Source: Rhodocyclaceae bacterium (lineage in GTDB: Bacteria > Pseudomonadota > Gammaproteobacteria > Burkholderiales > Usitatibacteraceae). From it: a DNA stretch of 64,000 bases. The notes beneath the pieces were generated by a model, which saw only the letters and a list, made by a program, of their open reading frames with translations, was not told the origin of the DNA and ran no database searches. Shown here piece by piece: positions 53,301 through 60,122 of this stretch. Position 1 is the first letter of the stretch; every line of letters starts with the position of its first letter. The translations under genes were made by a program, and so were the position numbers. Location: positions 1 to 64,000 of the forward strand of contig JADCJC010000038.1 of assembly GCA_020247395.1 (NCBI GenBank). Direction: 5' to 3'.

Positions 53301-54673
53301 ACTTCGGCAACCAAAACATCGGCACCACCAGCGCCCCACAAGTCGTCACCATTACCAACACCGGCGACGGGCCGTTTACCATCTTAAGCATCAGTAGCAT
53401 TGGCGACTTCGGGTACACATCCGACTGTTCCACCACTATCCCACTGCCGCCGAGAGGCTCGTGCACATTAAGTGTCACTTTCACCCCGCTCGTCGCCGGC
53501 ACCGTCACGGGCCGCATCAGTGTCAACAACAATGCGGAGCAGCAGGGGAGCAACGGCAACAACATCAGCCTAAGCGGCACTGGCGTTGTCGTCCCGCGCG
53601 CAAACATTATCATCAACCCGGCCACGACCTTCGCCTTCGGTGAACAAGCGGTAGGTTCAAGTTCCGCCCCACAAATCATCTTTGTCAGTAACATCGGCCA
53701 AGCCGCCTTAGAACTCCAAGGATTCAGCCTCATTGGCACCAGCTTTAGCATCGGTCCACCTAGTTCCGCCGACAACCCAGACAATTACCCCCTGTGCGCG
53801 GGCGGAAACACCGTAGCCGTCGGAGCCAGTTGTGCTATTGGCCTCACCTTCAGCCCGGCTGTCACTGGCCCGTTGACTGGCCGCATCACCATCACCCACA
53901 ATGCCACCCCCAGCGGCGCGCCCGCCAACAGCACCATCAACTTCAGCGGCACCGGCACCGCCCGACGCGAGCCCCTCATCCGAGTCAGCGGTACACTCAC
54001 TTTTGCTGAACAGGTCCTTGGCACCACCAGCGAGGCCAAGCCAGTTACCATCACCAACATTGGAACAGCCGACCTCAATGTCGGCAATCTGACCATTACG
54101 CCCAATAGTCCCAACACACTCGCCACCGACTTTACCGTTAACGGCAGCTGCGGTGTCTTAATTCCGAATGCGAGCTGTAATGTTAACCTCACGTTCACGC
54201 CCAACGCGGGGGGCAGCGTGGGGCTCAAAGGCGCTACCCTCAACATCGCCAGCAATGCCGCCAACGCCGGGCCTACCAGTGCATCGGTGGCCCTATTGGG
54301 CACCGCTGTGCCGATACCCGTACCGGTGCTAAGAGCCATCCCAAGCGTGGTGGGTTTTGGCAATGTCCTCAGAACCGGAACTAGCAGCCCCGTTAGTTTA
54401 ACGGTGACCAATACCGGTGTACTGCCACTCATCATTAACAGCGTGACGATCAGCCCTGTCGACTATCAGCAGACCAATAGTTGCACGGCGAGTCCGATCG
54501 CGCCAAATAGCACCTGCATCATCCAACTCCGCTTTAGCCCACTGGGCATTGGATTGCTTCCCGGCACCTTGACCATCAACAGTAACGCGCCGACTTCGCC
54601 GGACAAGGTACCGCTGACTGGCAAGGGCTGCCTACCACCCGTCGTCAGCCGGTTCTTTGTGTCAAGCTGCTAA
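47312..54673 (+). CDS. Giant multidomain surface/secreted protein (YVTN propeller, RCC1, LamG-like, ASH/choice-of-anchor D)
   Basis: 2453 residues, GAGGGG upstream, 14 bp after the FecR gene. Signal peptide to about residue 47 (ASAQ). Approximate order: eight 41-residue YVTN-type blades (52-370); ASH-like domain (373-503); fibronectin III (506-600); LamG-like lectin fold (607-820); putative Ig (828-910); RCC1-type repeats with LALKGDGTVWGFG and similar strands (913-1263); putative Ig (1270-1353); choice-of-anchor D/ASH (1362-1470); a conserved-repeat beta domain (1470-1599); four Cys-rich 34-residue GCC2/GCC3-like repeats (1600-1789); putative Ig (1789-1873); five ASH domains (1878-2443). It ends GCLPPVV...SSC with no LPxTG, PEP-CTERM or IPTL tail and no autotransporter barrel, so secretion must rely on another factor, perhaps the Slam-like protein or the nearby type II system. 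A role as adhesin or matrix protein is inferred. Confidence 0.85.
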   Translation: MNVDFAHGFATGTLKATVSTCLRRVPFWLVAFLVGVLSFNHLPASAQTIAVGPLPSAIAVNPETNKIYVANYGSNNVTVIDGATNTTANVTVGTNPSAIAVNPETNKIYVANYSSNSVTVIDGVTNNTTTVAVGSAPWDIAVNIVTNKVYVPNDSGYVIVIDGITNVTTTVEVGSSPRKVAVNPVTNKVYVTNYSSNNVTVIDGVTNNTTTVAVGSNPRKVAVNPVTNKVYVANYSSNSVTVIDAATNSTITVAVGSNPNDVAVNPVTNKVYVANSTVNTVTVIDGVTNNTTSLAVGTAPWDIAINTATNKIHVANSSSLNVTVIDGSTDFVITTVGAGSTPWAIAVNKVTTKIYVANRGSNNVTVISGESPGFYVTGSTTFPATAVGGRSQIQVFGVRNTGSVPLIISTLSLSPAGAFRSSYDGDVRPNAQSPFGWGGNFGSDANGAPTGSSIVTVNPGMSTDFAVFFQPTSIGSNTATLSFTTNMTPSVQTITLTGEGVTGSAPSAAGTPVATAFNGYAVISFEGSEVDGGAKVGYTVVSNPPGGFDSNGGSSSDSGHVVTGLTNGTAYTFTVVANNGVGSATSAASNAVTPTTPALTLPKSVSKANLLAYYPFYGNTNDLMGGFPFSTPGMVTGGSLSLSGEPSGKSPIIDGIGYKSFSVSVDFNMDTEFAGGPVLVLGPNYRSLEFGIDGMLRPRINANNSGYSYLGGPPETVFTGTTLTRGVWYRATVTVDVGTAWPSIKLYINGGLVGTVSTPQLNSGWLFDVFYSYSNLSDRQLLFWNPANGSRFKGLVNNLLIYGRALDDAEASMLNALLGAPGPSLSSPTITSGSPPDGMVGVPYNFPLTATGTPTPGWFSSGSVPPGLSVDGITGVISGTPTTSGSFTFTVSADNGVSPIATQTYTINIAAAMSAPWQADRRLGGGGTAEFGLRDNGQLWSWGVGNGDALGRSNAGVNTPSPIGTLGAQVRSVAAAGWYGVALKTDGSVWAWGWGDNVGAGVGLPAAGTVPLPLQVTGISGAVGISTRYHHTLALKGDGTVWGFGREDFLALGPMIGNKAARQVPGLINVRQVAAGEQHSLALLEDGTVRSWGSNTAGQLGVNTGGAPQSTQQPVPISNVVRITSGSFTSLALKSDGTVWWWGANAGSSSFGTVVPTQVPSLSNVVAIAAGNYNFFALLSDGTVKGWGDNAYGRVGIGFTGGTVITPTLLPGLSNVVHIAGGEFHGVAATASGTVYAWGNNGTKQICGLAGPDVNVPTACAFSLDSGGGTAPAITSSAPPSGTVGVSYNHTATATGSPTPTWSVTAGSLPAGLTLNATSGVISGTPTTAGTSTFTLVASNGNAPDATQAVTLVIAPAPAPVIGLSPTSISFGSQVVATSSMSQTVVVSNTGSANLVFTSLVLGGVDPTHFTSTPTCSTGVPVPPAGSCNLVFVFSPTAVGAKTATFTITSNAAGSPHVVNLGGTGIPVPVPPTIAFVFSPSSILSGGTSVGTLTVTNSNATPLTADPFTFNYLPAFVNAPIPAATSTCAGVTPFAVPGGSNSGTSTSFTIPASGSCTFNVTVTSSTVGVHAGTISAGLISTPAGVSNATPFSLTVTAAPVPCSAGNYSGTGNTPCTAASPGYFVSGTGATSQTACSIGTFSGTTGATSCTAAPAGSFVSTTGATSQTLCAAGNYQPSTGQSTCIQASPGSFVSTTGATSQTACSIGTFSATTGATSCTVAPAGSFVSTTGATSQTLCAAGNYQPSTGQSTCIQASANFYVPAAGATSQIACPMGQTSPPGATVCTAGTPPVITSTAPPNGLQGQPFTYGFIATGTAPITWSIVSGDLPPGLTLNASSGTISGTPTTLGTFAFTVRATNAAGQANFATAMSVEVPIIAVITLSTNTLNFGNQNIGTISAPQVITITNTGNGPFTILSISSIGNFRYTSDCSTTIPLPPRGSCTLNVTFTPVVAGIVTGRINVNNNAEQQGSNGNSISLSGTGIAVPRANISLSTNTLNFGNQNIGTTSAPQVVTITNTGDGPFTILSISSIGDFGYTSDCSTTIPLPPRGSCTLSVTFTPLVAGTVTGRISVNNNAEQQGSNGNNISLSGTGVVVPRANIIINPATTFAFGEQAVGSSSAPQIIFVSNIGQAALELQGFSLIGTSFSIGPPSSADNPDNYPLCAGGNTVAVGASCAIGLTFSPAVTGPLTGRITITHNATPSGAPANSTINFSGTGTARREPLIRVSGTLTFAEQVLGTTSEAKPVTITNIGTADLNVGNLTITPNSPNTLATDFTVNGSCGVLIPNASCNVNLTFTPNAGGSVGLKGATLNIASNAANAGPTSASVALLGTAVPIPVPVLRAIPSVVGFGNVLRTGTSSPVSLTVTNTGVLPLIINSVTISPVDYQQTNSCTASPIAPNSTCIIQLRFSPLGIGLLPGTLTINSNAPTSPDKVPLTGKGCLPPVVSRFFVSSC
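47465..48424 (+). repeat. Eight tandem coding repeats, about 123 bp each (YVTN blades)
   Basis: Each unit encodes G-x-x-P-x-x-(I/V)-A-V-N-x-x-T-N-K-(I/V)-Y-V-x-N-x-x-x-N-x-V-T-V-I-D-G-x-T-N with high nucleotide identity between units 4, 5 and 6. The high identity suggests recent unit amplification and possible length variation between strains. Confidence 0.85.
52179..52586 (+). repeat. Four 102-bp tandem units in the Cys-rich part of the giant gene
   Basis: A shared anchor, CGGGGGCGACGTCGCAGAC, recurs at a strict 102-bp period (units start about 52179, 52281, 52383, 52485). Units alternate in type, so the larger repeat is 204 bp and nearly identical over its second copy. In frame, 34 residues per unit. 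Confidence 0.85.
52952..53611 (+). repeat. 330-bp tandem duplication (two ASH domains)
   Basis: 52952-53281 and 53282-53611 are nearly identical copies: both start CTGTCGACGAATACGCTG and differ at scattered positions only. Each encodes one 110-residue choice-of-anchor D/ASH domain. In-frame and recent. Confidence 0.85.
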
Positions 54674-54814
54674 GTCTTATCAACCAACGCAACGACGCAG
54701 CGCACAGCGTGCGAAACCAACGAGCGCGGGTTCCTATCAGCGGGCAGATTCAGCCATTTAGGCTTGAAGATGCCCGTGAATAGAGCGGTTCGCTCGTTCT
54801 CATTTCGACAATAC

Positions 54815-56197
54815 CTAGTACGGCAACGGCACATCGGGCTTCGCACCTTGCAGCACGCGGCGGAAGTCCTCCTTGATCCGTTCGATTCCGGCCGCAGTGT
54901 CGGCCTCAAAGCGCAACACAATGACCGGTGTGGTGTTTGATGCGCGTGCCAAACCAAAACCATCCGCATACTCGACACGTAATCCGTCGATGGTAATGAC
55001 CTCGGCGGCGTTGGTGAAGGCGGCGGTTTTCTTCAGCGCGTCGATGATGGCGTGCGGCTCACCCTCGGCAAGTTTCCAGTTCAATTCCGGCGTGGAAAGT
55101 GCATCGGGCAATGCTTTCAGTGGGGCGCTGGCATCAGCGAACTGGCTGACGATCTCCAGCAGCCGTGCGCCGCAGTAAAGCGCATCATCAAATCCATACC
55201 AACGCTCTTTGATGAAGATGTGGCCACTCATCTCACCGGAGATGGGTGAGTTGACTTCTTTCATCTTCAATTTGATCAACGAGTGTCCGGTCATCCACAT
55301 CAATGGTACGCCGCCATGTTGGCGAATCCACGGTGCCAAGTTGCGCGAACACTTAACGTCAAAAATCACCGTGCCACCGGGCGCGCGCGACAGTACGTCG
55401 GCGGCAAACAACATCAGCTGTCGGTCGGGAAAAATGATCTCGCCATCTTTGGTCACCACACCTAGGCGGTCGCCGTCGCCGTCGAAAGCGATACCGATTT
55501 CCGCATCAGTCTCGCTTAAGGCGCGAATCACGTCCTGCAAATTTTCCGGCTTGGAAGGGTCGGGATGATGATTGGGAAAGGTGCCATCAACATCGCAATA
55601 CAGCGGTATGATTTCGCAGCCGAGGGCGGAAAACAAACGCGCTGCGATCACTGCGGGTGAACCATTTCCGCAGTCCATGACGATCTTCATCTTGCGCTTG
55701 AGTTTGACGTCGTCGACGATGCGATTTACATAACTATCGCTAATGTTGTGGGTGCGATATCCGCCGGGTGATGGCGCAACAGTGAAGTCATTTGCTTGAA
55801 TCGCACGCAATAAGGATTGGATGGCATCCAGCGCAAGTGTTTCCCCTTCGATCACCATCTTGATACCGTTGTAGTCCGGCGGATTGTGTGATCCGGTAAT
55901 CATCACACCGGAGCGCGCGCCGAGTTCGATCGCCGCAAAATAGACCATTGGGGTAGCGACCACGCCGATGTCGATCACATGCATGCCGGTTGACTGCATA
56001 CCGCGCGCCAGTGCTTTGGCAAAAACTGGCCCGGAAAGTCGCCCGTCACGACCGACGACAATCTCTGTGCCACCACGTTTGACAGCCTCGGTCCCCAGTG
56101 CTTTGCCAATCAGCTCGACAACCTCGGCGGTGAGCGATTTGCCGACGATGCCGCGGATGTCGTAGGCTTTGAAGATTTCGGTGGCGATGGTGTTCAT
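54815..56197 (-). CDS. algC: Phosphomannomutase/phosphoglucomutase (AlgC/ManB type)
   Basis: 460 residues. Interconverts hexose-1- and 6-phosphates, feeding GDP-mannose, LPS, O-antigen or exopolysaccharide precursors. All four family loops are visible: the phosphoserine loop MITGSHNPPDYNGIKMV (about 98-114), metal-binding FDGDGDRLG, sugar-specificity loop SGEMSGHIFIKERWYG (GEMSGH marks dual Man/Glc enzymes), and phosphate-binding loop RASNTTPVIVLRFEA. N-terminal IFKAYDIRGIVG is typical. Single gene, convergent with the giant-protein operon; no terminator was seen in the 141-bp gap. The symbol is by closest known family. Confidence 0.95.
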   Translation of the reverse strand: MNTIATEIFKAYDIRGIVGKSLTAEVVELIGKALGTEAVKRGGTEIVVGRDGRLSGPVFAKALARGMQSTGMHVIDIGVVATPMVYFAAIELGARSGVMITGSHNPPDYNGIKMVIEGETLALDAIQSLLRAIQANDFTVAPSPGGYRTHNISDSYVNRIVDDVKLKRKMKIVMDCGNGSPAVIAARLFSALGCEIIPLYCDVDGTFPNHHPDPSKPENLQDVIRALSETDAEIGIAFDGDGDRLGVVTKDGEIIFPDRQLMLFAADVLSRAPGGTVIFDVKCSRNLAPWIRQHGGVPLMWMTGHSLIKLKMKEVNSPISGEMSGHIFIKERWYGFDDALYCGARLLEIVSQFADASAPLKALPDALSTPELNWKLAEGEPHAIIDALKKTAAFTNAAEVITIDGLRVEYADGFGLARASNTTPVIVLRFEADTAAGIERIKEDFRRVLQGAKPDVPLPY

Positions 56198-56344
56198 AGG
56201 TATTCAATGTATCGAAGAAAATTCGGCGGCCGGCAGATGGATAAGGATGAACGCAAAACACGGCTTCGGCGGTGCCGCAGCTGTTGTCGAGAGAGGGCGA
56301 TAATCCAAAATGATGCTAAACAACTGCGTGATTTTATCTGTGTT

Positions 56345-56366
56345 CACCTGCGGGCATCTGCAGGTG
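56345..56366. repeat. Inverted repeat between the hydrolase and mutase genes
   Basis: CACCTGC and GCAGGTG, a 7-bp perfect stem with an 8-nt loop. It may be a weak terminator for the minus-strand hydrolase gene or a regulatory palindrome upstream of the mutase; it has no adjacent T-run. Confidence 0.35.
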
Positions 56367-56391
56367 CCAGCTTTCTGCGCGGATAAATGCA

Positions 56392-57420
56392 TCAATCGCC
56401 GTGTTCGAGAAAATGCACTACACGCCGCGCCATCCAGCGGCTATTGCCCGGAAAGGTACCGCAGAGAAAGCCCACGTGGCCACCGTGTTCCGGAAAGTCA
56501 CACTGCACAACCGAAGACACTTGATCGTGATTGGGCAATGCCGACGCCGGCAAGAACGGATCATTGCGCGCATTGAGCAGCAGCGATGGCACGCGTATAT
56601 CGATGAGGCCAGGTTTTGCCGAGCCACGCGTCCAGTAGTCATCGGTGTCGCGGTAGCCGTGCAGCGGCGCGGTGACTTCATTGTCAAACTCACGCAACGT
56701 AGATGCCCGACGCACCACATCCCGACGAAAAATTCCCGGATGTTTTGCCAGCTTGGCGAGCGCATTCTTCTTCATGGTGCGCAGAAAATTTTTTGTGTAA
56801 ATCTTACTGAAGCCGCGCTCAAGCGCGGCACCGGCTGCCATCAGATCCAGCGGTGCGGAGATCGCCGCCGCTGCGGTGACGATTGGGCTCGCTTCATTGC
56901 CCGCATCGCCAAGCCACTTCATGGTGGCGTTGCCGCCTAGCGAAATTGCAGCAACATATAGCGGTTGATCTGCCGCTTCCGCCTTGGTGCGTCGTAGTAT
57001 CCATTCAATTTCCGGCGCATCGCCAGAGTGGTAAGCGCGCGGCAATCGATTCATTTCACCGCTGCAGCCGCGAAAATGTGGCACCAACCCCCGCCAGCCG
57101 CGCCGCTCCGCCTCGGCCATGAGGTTCAATGCGTAGATGCCTCGCGAGCTACCCTCGAGCCCATGGAATACCACCAACATTGGACGCAAACGGTTGTTGG
57201 CAGTCGAGGCTAGACGGTCTACGTCAATAAAATCGCCGTCGGGTATTCCGTTTGGTGTGGTGTCCCAGCGTTCCCGTGCGTAATTGACAGGCGGACGCGA
57301 GCCGAACAATGACGGATAAACGGTCTGCGCGTGAGCGCCAAAACTGCTATCGCTTCTTCCGCCGAGCCACCAAGGCGCGCGATAGGGCGCGTACCGGGAT
57401 GGGCGTGTCGCGTTATCCAC
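56392..57420 (-). CDS. YheT-family alpha/beta hydrolase
   Basis: 342 residues from a GTG start (MDNATRPSRYAPYRAPWWL). Typical N-terminus for the YheT/UPF0017 group: GAHAQTVYPSLFG, then VVFHGLEGSSRGIYALNLM with the oxyanion-hole region, the nucleophile elbow VAAISLGGNATMKWLG (Ser in S-L-G-G) and the Asp and His near NARNDPFLPASALP and EHGGHVGFL. Probably a carboxylesterase; the natural substrate is not known for bacterial members. It follows gspN after only 10 bp on the same strand, so it may be the last gene of the type II secretion operon transcript. Confidence 0.92.
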   Translation of the reverse strand: MDNATRPSRYAPYRAPWWLGGRSDSSFGAHAQTVYPSLFGSRPPVNYARERWDTTPNGIPDGDFIDVDRLASTANNRLRPMLVVFHGLEGSSRGIYALNLMAEAERRGWRGLVPHFRGCSGEMNRLPRAYHSGDAPEIEWILRRTKAEAADQPLYVAAISLGGNATMKWLGDAGNEASPIVTAAAAISAPLDLMAAGAALERGFSKIYTKNFLRTMKKNALAKLAKHPGIFRRDVVRRASTLREFDNEVTAPLHGYRDTDDYWTRGSAKPGLIDIRVPSLLLNARNDPFLPASALPNHDQVSSVVQCDFPEHGGHVGFLCGTFPGNSRWMARRVVHFLEHGD

Positions 57421-57430
57421 TTTGTGTGCC

Positions 57431-58240
57431 TTACCAAGTAGTCTGGTAGTCGATGCTCACACGACCGTCGGATGTTGCGCGGCCTAATGTGCCGATGGCG
57501 TTCGCCAGCCAAACGGGGCTGCCGGAGAGGGCAGCGCCAAAACCTTGGTACTTGAACTCATTCGGCTTTCCCAGCACCACGTGCCCGCCGCCATTGAGCG
57601 ACAACAGGCCAGACGACTTCTCGATTTGATAAACGATGCGCTGGCCGTTGAAGATTAAGTGCCCGCCGTAGCTGCCAAGTGGAACGCCTAGCGGCACACC
57701 GGCGATGGCCTGGACTCGAACACGGCTGACCGCGAAGTTGAGGCGACCTGTCATCGCGTTTGGCGATGAATAGTCGATCTGCAATGGATGCCCAGCGGAC
57801 AAGATTTGCAGTTCGCCAGTTGGCCGAAGAAATGCGATGTCTTTATTGAGCTGTGACAAGCTCTCGATTGCCAGGCGGAGGTCTACGTTGCGCAGCTGCA
57901 CACTCAGCAACCCAGCCTCTACCGTTGTTTTGCCTAATAGATGGCGGCCAGTGGCAACCATGTTAAATCCTAGTCGAAGTTGCATCAAGCTCGTCGGGGC
58001 AAACGACCATTGGATAGGAACTTCGATGGCCGGTGTCGAGCGGGATTGCCGCGGGACCTGGCCGCCGTCCAGCTGCACGCTCGCGCTTCCTGACCAAATC
58101 GTGCCGCTGGTGTTACGCACTTGCGCGCCGGGCGCGAGCGCTTTGTTCAAAGCGGATTCAAAGATGCGCGCCGGTATTAGGGCGATGACGGCCGCTATGA
58201 ACGCAAAAATTCCGACGATGACAAGGGTCCGGCGCGTCAC
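57431..58240 (-). CDS. gspN: Type II secretion system protein N
   Basis: 269 residues from GTG 58240; the GTGA overlaps the gspM stop. One N-terminal membrane helix (TLVIVGIFAFIAAVIALIPARIF, about 4-26) and a periplasmic beta-rich domain with the GspN pattern: APGAQVRNTSGTIWSGSASVQL and LGFNMVATGRHLLGKTTVEAGLL. GspN is an accessory inner-membrane component of the machine. Last gsp gene in the operon. Confidence 0.9.
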   Translation of the reverse strand: MTRRTLVIVGIFAFIAAVIALIPARIFESALNKALAPGAQVRNTSGTIWSGSASVQLDGGQVPRQSRSTPAIEVPIQWSFAPTSLMQLRLGFNMVATGRHLLGKTTVEAGLLSVQLRNVDLRLAIESLSQLNKDIAFLRPTGELQILSAGHPLQIDYSSPNAMTGRLNFAVSRVRVQAIAGVPLGVPLGSYGGHLIFNGQRIVYQIEKSSGLLSLNGGGHVVLGKPNEFKYQGFGAALSGSPVWLANAIGTLGRATSDGRVSIDYQTTW

Positions 58241-58812
58241 TGCGAATCAACCAACAAGATTTCACCGGAAACCAACGCGGGCATGGTTGCTTGCGCTGGC
58301 GCGGCGCTGCTGCGCACCAGCGTCATTGACAACACACGAACACGATATCGACCGGTCGCCTGTTCGAGTCGATCTATCAATACGCTGTAGGGCGCTTGAT
58401 CAACCGCGACCTTAAATGTGGCCACACCGGTTGCGTTGCCGGGAGATGAGTTTATCGCAATCGTCACAATTGTCCTCGGGCCGAAGAGAGCCTGCAATCC
58501 AGCGACATCGGCAACACCTAGTGTTGCGCTGGCGGCGACCGGTGCCATGGTGCGGATGGATTGAACGGCGGTAGCTTGCTCGCGCATTATTGAGAGTTGA
58601 GCGCGCAGCTCTTGGATGCGAATGCGATTCTTGGCGAGGCTGGATTGGAGCGGCTCATACACCAGCGCCCAGCTCAATCCCATCCCCAGTAGTGCCGCGC
58701 AAATGGTGATGACCCTACGACCGGCCCACGACAGCCCCGCCCAGCGACGGACGGCGTGATTACGCATATCACGCAGCGGCGGAATAAGAGCGCGGCCCAG
58801 GCTGGCATTCAT
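58237..58812 (-). CDS. gspM: Type II secretion system protein M
   Basis: 191 residues; the ATG overlaps the gspL stop (ATGA). Short cytoplasmic N-terminus, one membrane helix (VITICAALLGMGLSWALVYEPL, about 33-54), a coiled-coil heptad stretch (RIQELRAQLSIMREQATAV) and a small ferredoxin-like periplasmic domain with FGPRTIVTIAI. GspM partners GspL in the inner-membrane platform. Size and order fit the family. Confidence 0.9.
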   Translation of the reverse strand: MNASLGRALIPPLRDMRNHAVRRWAGLSWAGRRVITICAALLGMGLSWALVYEPLQSSLAKNRIRIQELRAQLSIMREQATAVQSIRTMAPVAASATLGVADVAGLQALFGPRTIVTIAINSSPGNATGVATFKVAVDQAPYSVLIDRLEQATGRYRVRVLSMTLVRSSAAPAQATMPALVSGEILLVDSQ

Positions 58813-60113
58813 GTATTACCCATCGCGCGAATCACGAGTGACACATCCCCGCCAGACTCGGCCACGCTCGCCGCGCCAGATCTTGCTGCCGCAATACGAA
58901 GTGCGCTGAGATGATCAGCAGACAGGTTTGTAAAGGATAGGGTCAACACACCATTCTTTGCGCTGATGTTTGAGATCTGCTTCGCGACGTCGCGTGTGAT
59001 TGATGCCGCGAGAGCCAGCTGTGTCACAACAGGTTCAGCGGTTAGTCCGCGCTCATTTTCCAGTTGACGCAGGTTGCGTGCCATCTGTAGCGGGGCGTTA
59101 ACCACCACTGTGGCTTGCGGGAAACTGGCGAGGAATATGCTGCGGAGTTCTGTCTCCAATGTTTGTCTCTCACGCGACATGCGCCAAGCATCCAGCGATA
59201 ACATTGTCACGTGCAAGGCGAGCGCCGAACACGCTAGCAGCGCGGCAAATCTGAATTGCCTGAGTCCGGCCGTCACTTCGCTGACGGTTTTGAAGGCACC
59301 GGTCAGCAAATTAGACGCTGATAGCTTTCGCTCAGCCACGTTCGGCGACATGGGCTGAGGCCATGCGGCAACACTGAGCACAAGCCCCGTGACGCTACCC
59401 GTACTGAGGCTGTTTTGCCAACCTGCTTGATCAATGGCAGCAGCAATATCAGCTGAAGCGCATATCTGCAATCGCGATGGCAAGATACGCGAACCGGTCG
59501 ATGCGGCCGCTTCATTGAGCGCCAGCGTCAAGGCAAACGGTGGCGTATTAAGATCGGCTCGGTTGTAGTCGATGCCATAGGCCAGCCCATCCGGGCGCAC
59601 CGCATAACCATCCCGTTGCTTGAGCACGATAAGCCATTCGTCGTCAGCAACGTTTTGCAAAGCGGTCTCGGCGACCACGAGCTGCGGCTTGATTCCAGCC
59701 GACTGCAACCATGCGAGCGCGGCGGATAACCATGCGCGGTCGATGGCCGCCACCACGTACTGATGAGGGCCTGAGGCGGATTCACCAATCACTACCGCGT
59801 GTACCGTGGAAGGATCGATGGTTAACTTGTCTTCGATGGCGAAATTGAGCAGCTGTTCGCGCTTTTGCGGCGATACCTTCGGCAACGTTGCATCAATGAA
59901 TGCGATCCGCCCGGTGGGTACCACCGCCACGATTCGATTGGCAGCAGGCAGGTCGCTTAACTGACATTCGCCAGTTCGTGCCGGCCCGGAGTTGGCCTCC
60001 TGGCAAACTATCCACCGGACGGTAGGCCAAGACGAGGCTTCCGCGCGGTCGGTTGTCGCCGCGCGGTCGACACCAAAGCGGTCGGAATCAGGCAGATAGA
60101 TGTAAAGAGGCAC
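58809..60113 (-). CDS. gspL: Type II secretion system protein L
   Basis: 434 residues from GTG 60113. Cytoplasmic actin-like domain (about 1-260; VAVVPTGRIAFIDATLPKVSPQKREQLLNFAIEDKL is the recognisable stretch), a single membrane helix near 280-305 (FAALLACSALALHVTMLSL) and a periplasmic ferredoxin-like domain. GspL recruits the GspE ATPase to the GspM/GspF platform. Reading frames of L, M and N overlap by 4 bp each, consistent with coupled translation. Confidence 0.92.
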   Translation of the reverse strand: MPLYIYLPDSDRFGVDRAATTDRAEASSWPTVRWIVCQEANSGPARTGECQLSDLPAANRIVAVVPTGRIAFIDATLPKVSPQKREQLLNFAIEDKLTIDPSTVHAVVIGESASGPHQYVVAAIDRAWLSAALAWLQSAGIKPQLVVAETALQNVADDEWLIVLKQRDGYAVRPDGLAYGIDYNRADLNTPPFALTLALNEAAASTGSRILPSRLQICASADIAAAIDQAGWQNSLSTGSVTGLVLSVAAWPQPMSPNVAERKLSASNLLTGAFKTVSEVTAGLRQFRFAALLACSALALHVTMLSLDAWRMSRERQTLETELRSIFLASFPQATVVVNAPLQMARNLRQLENERGLTAEPVVTQLALAASITRDVAKQISNISAKNGVLTLSFTNLSADHLSALRIAAARSGAASVAESGGDVSLVIRAMGNT

Positions 60114-60122
60114 GTCGGGAAA

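Noticed and set aside
52732-53784. 350-codon open frame on the minus strand inside the giant gene
   Set aside because: It mirrors the repetitive, stop-poor GC-rich coding repeats of the plus strand; its product is low-complexity Pro/Leu/Met sequence with no family features. The same holds for the 223- and 216-codon frames at 51172-51843 and 53785-54435.
49159-54673. C-terminal sorting signals (LPxTG, PEP-CTERM, IPTL, autotransporter barrel) in the giant protein
   Set aside because: The last residues, ending in FVSSC, show no hydrophobic helix plus Arg cluster and no barrel strands.
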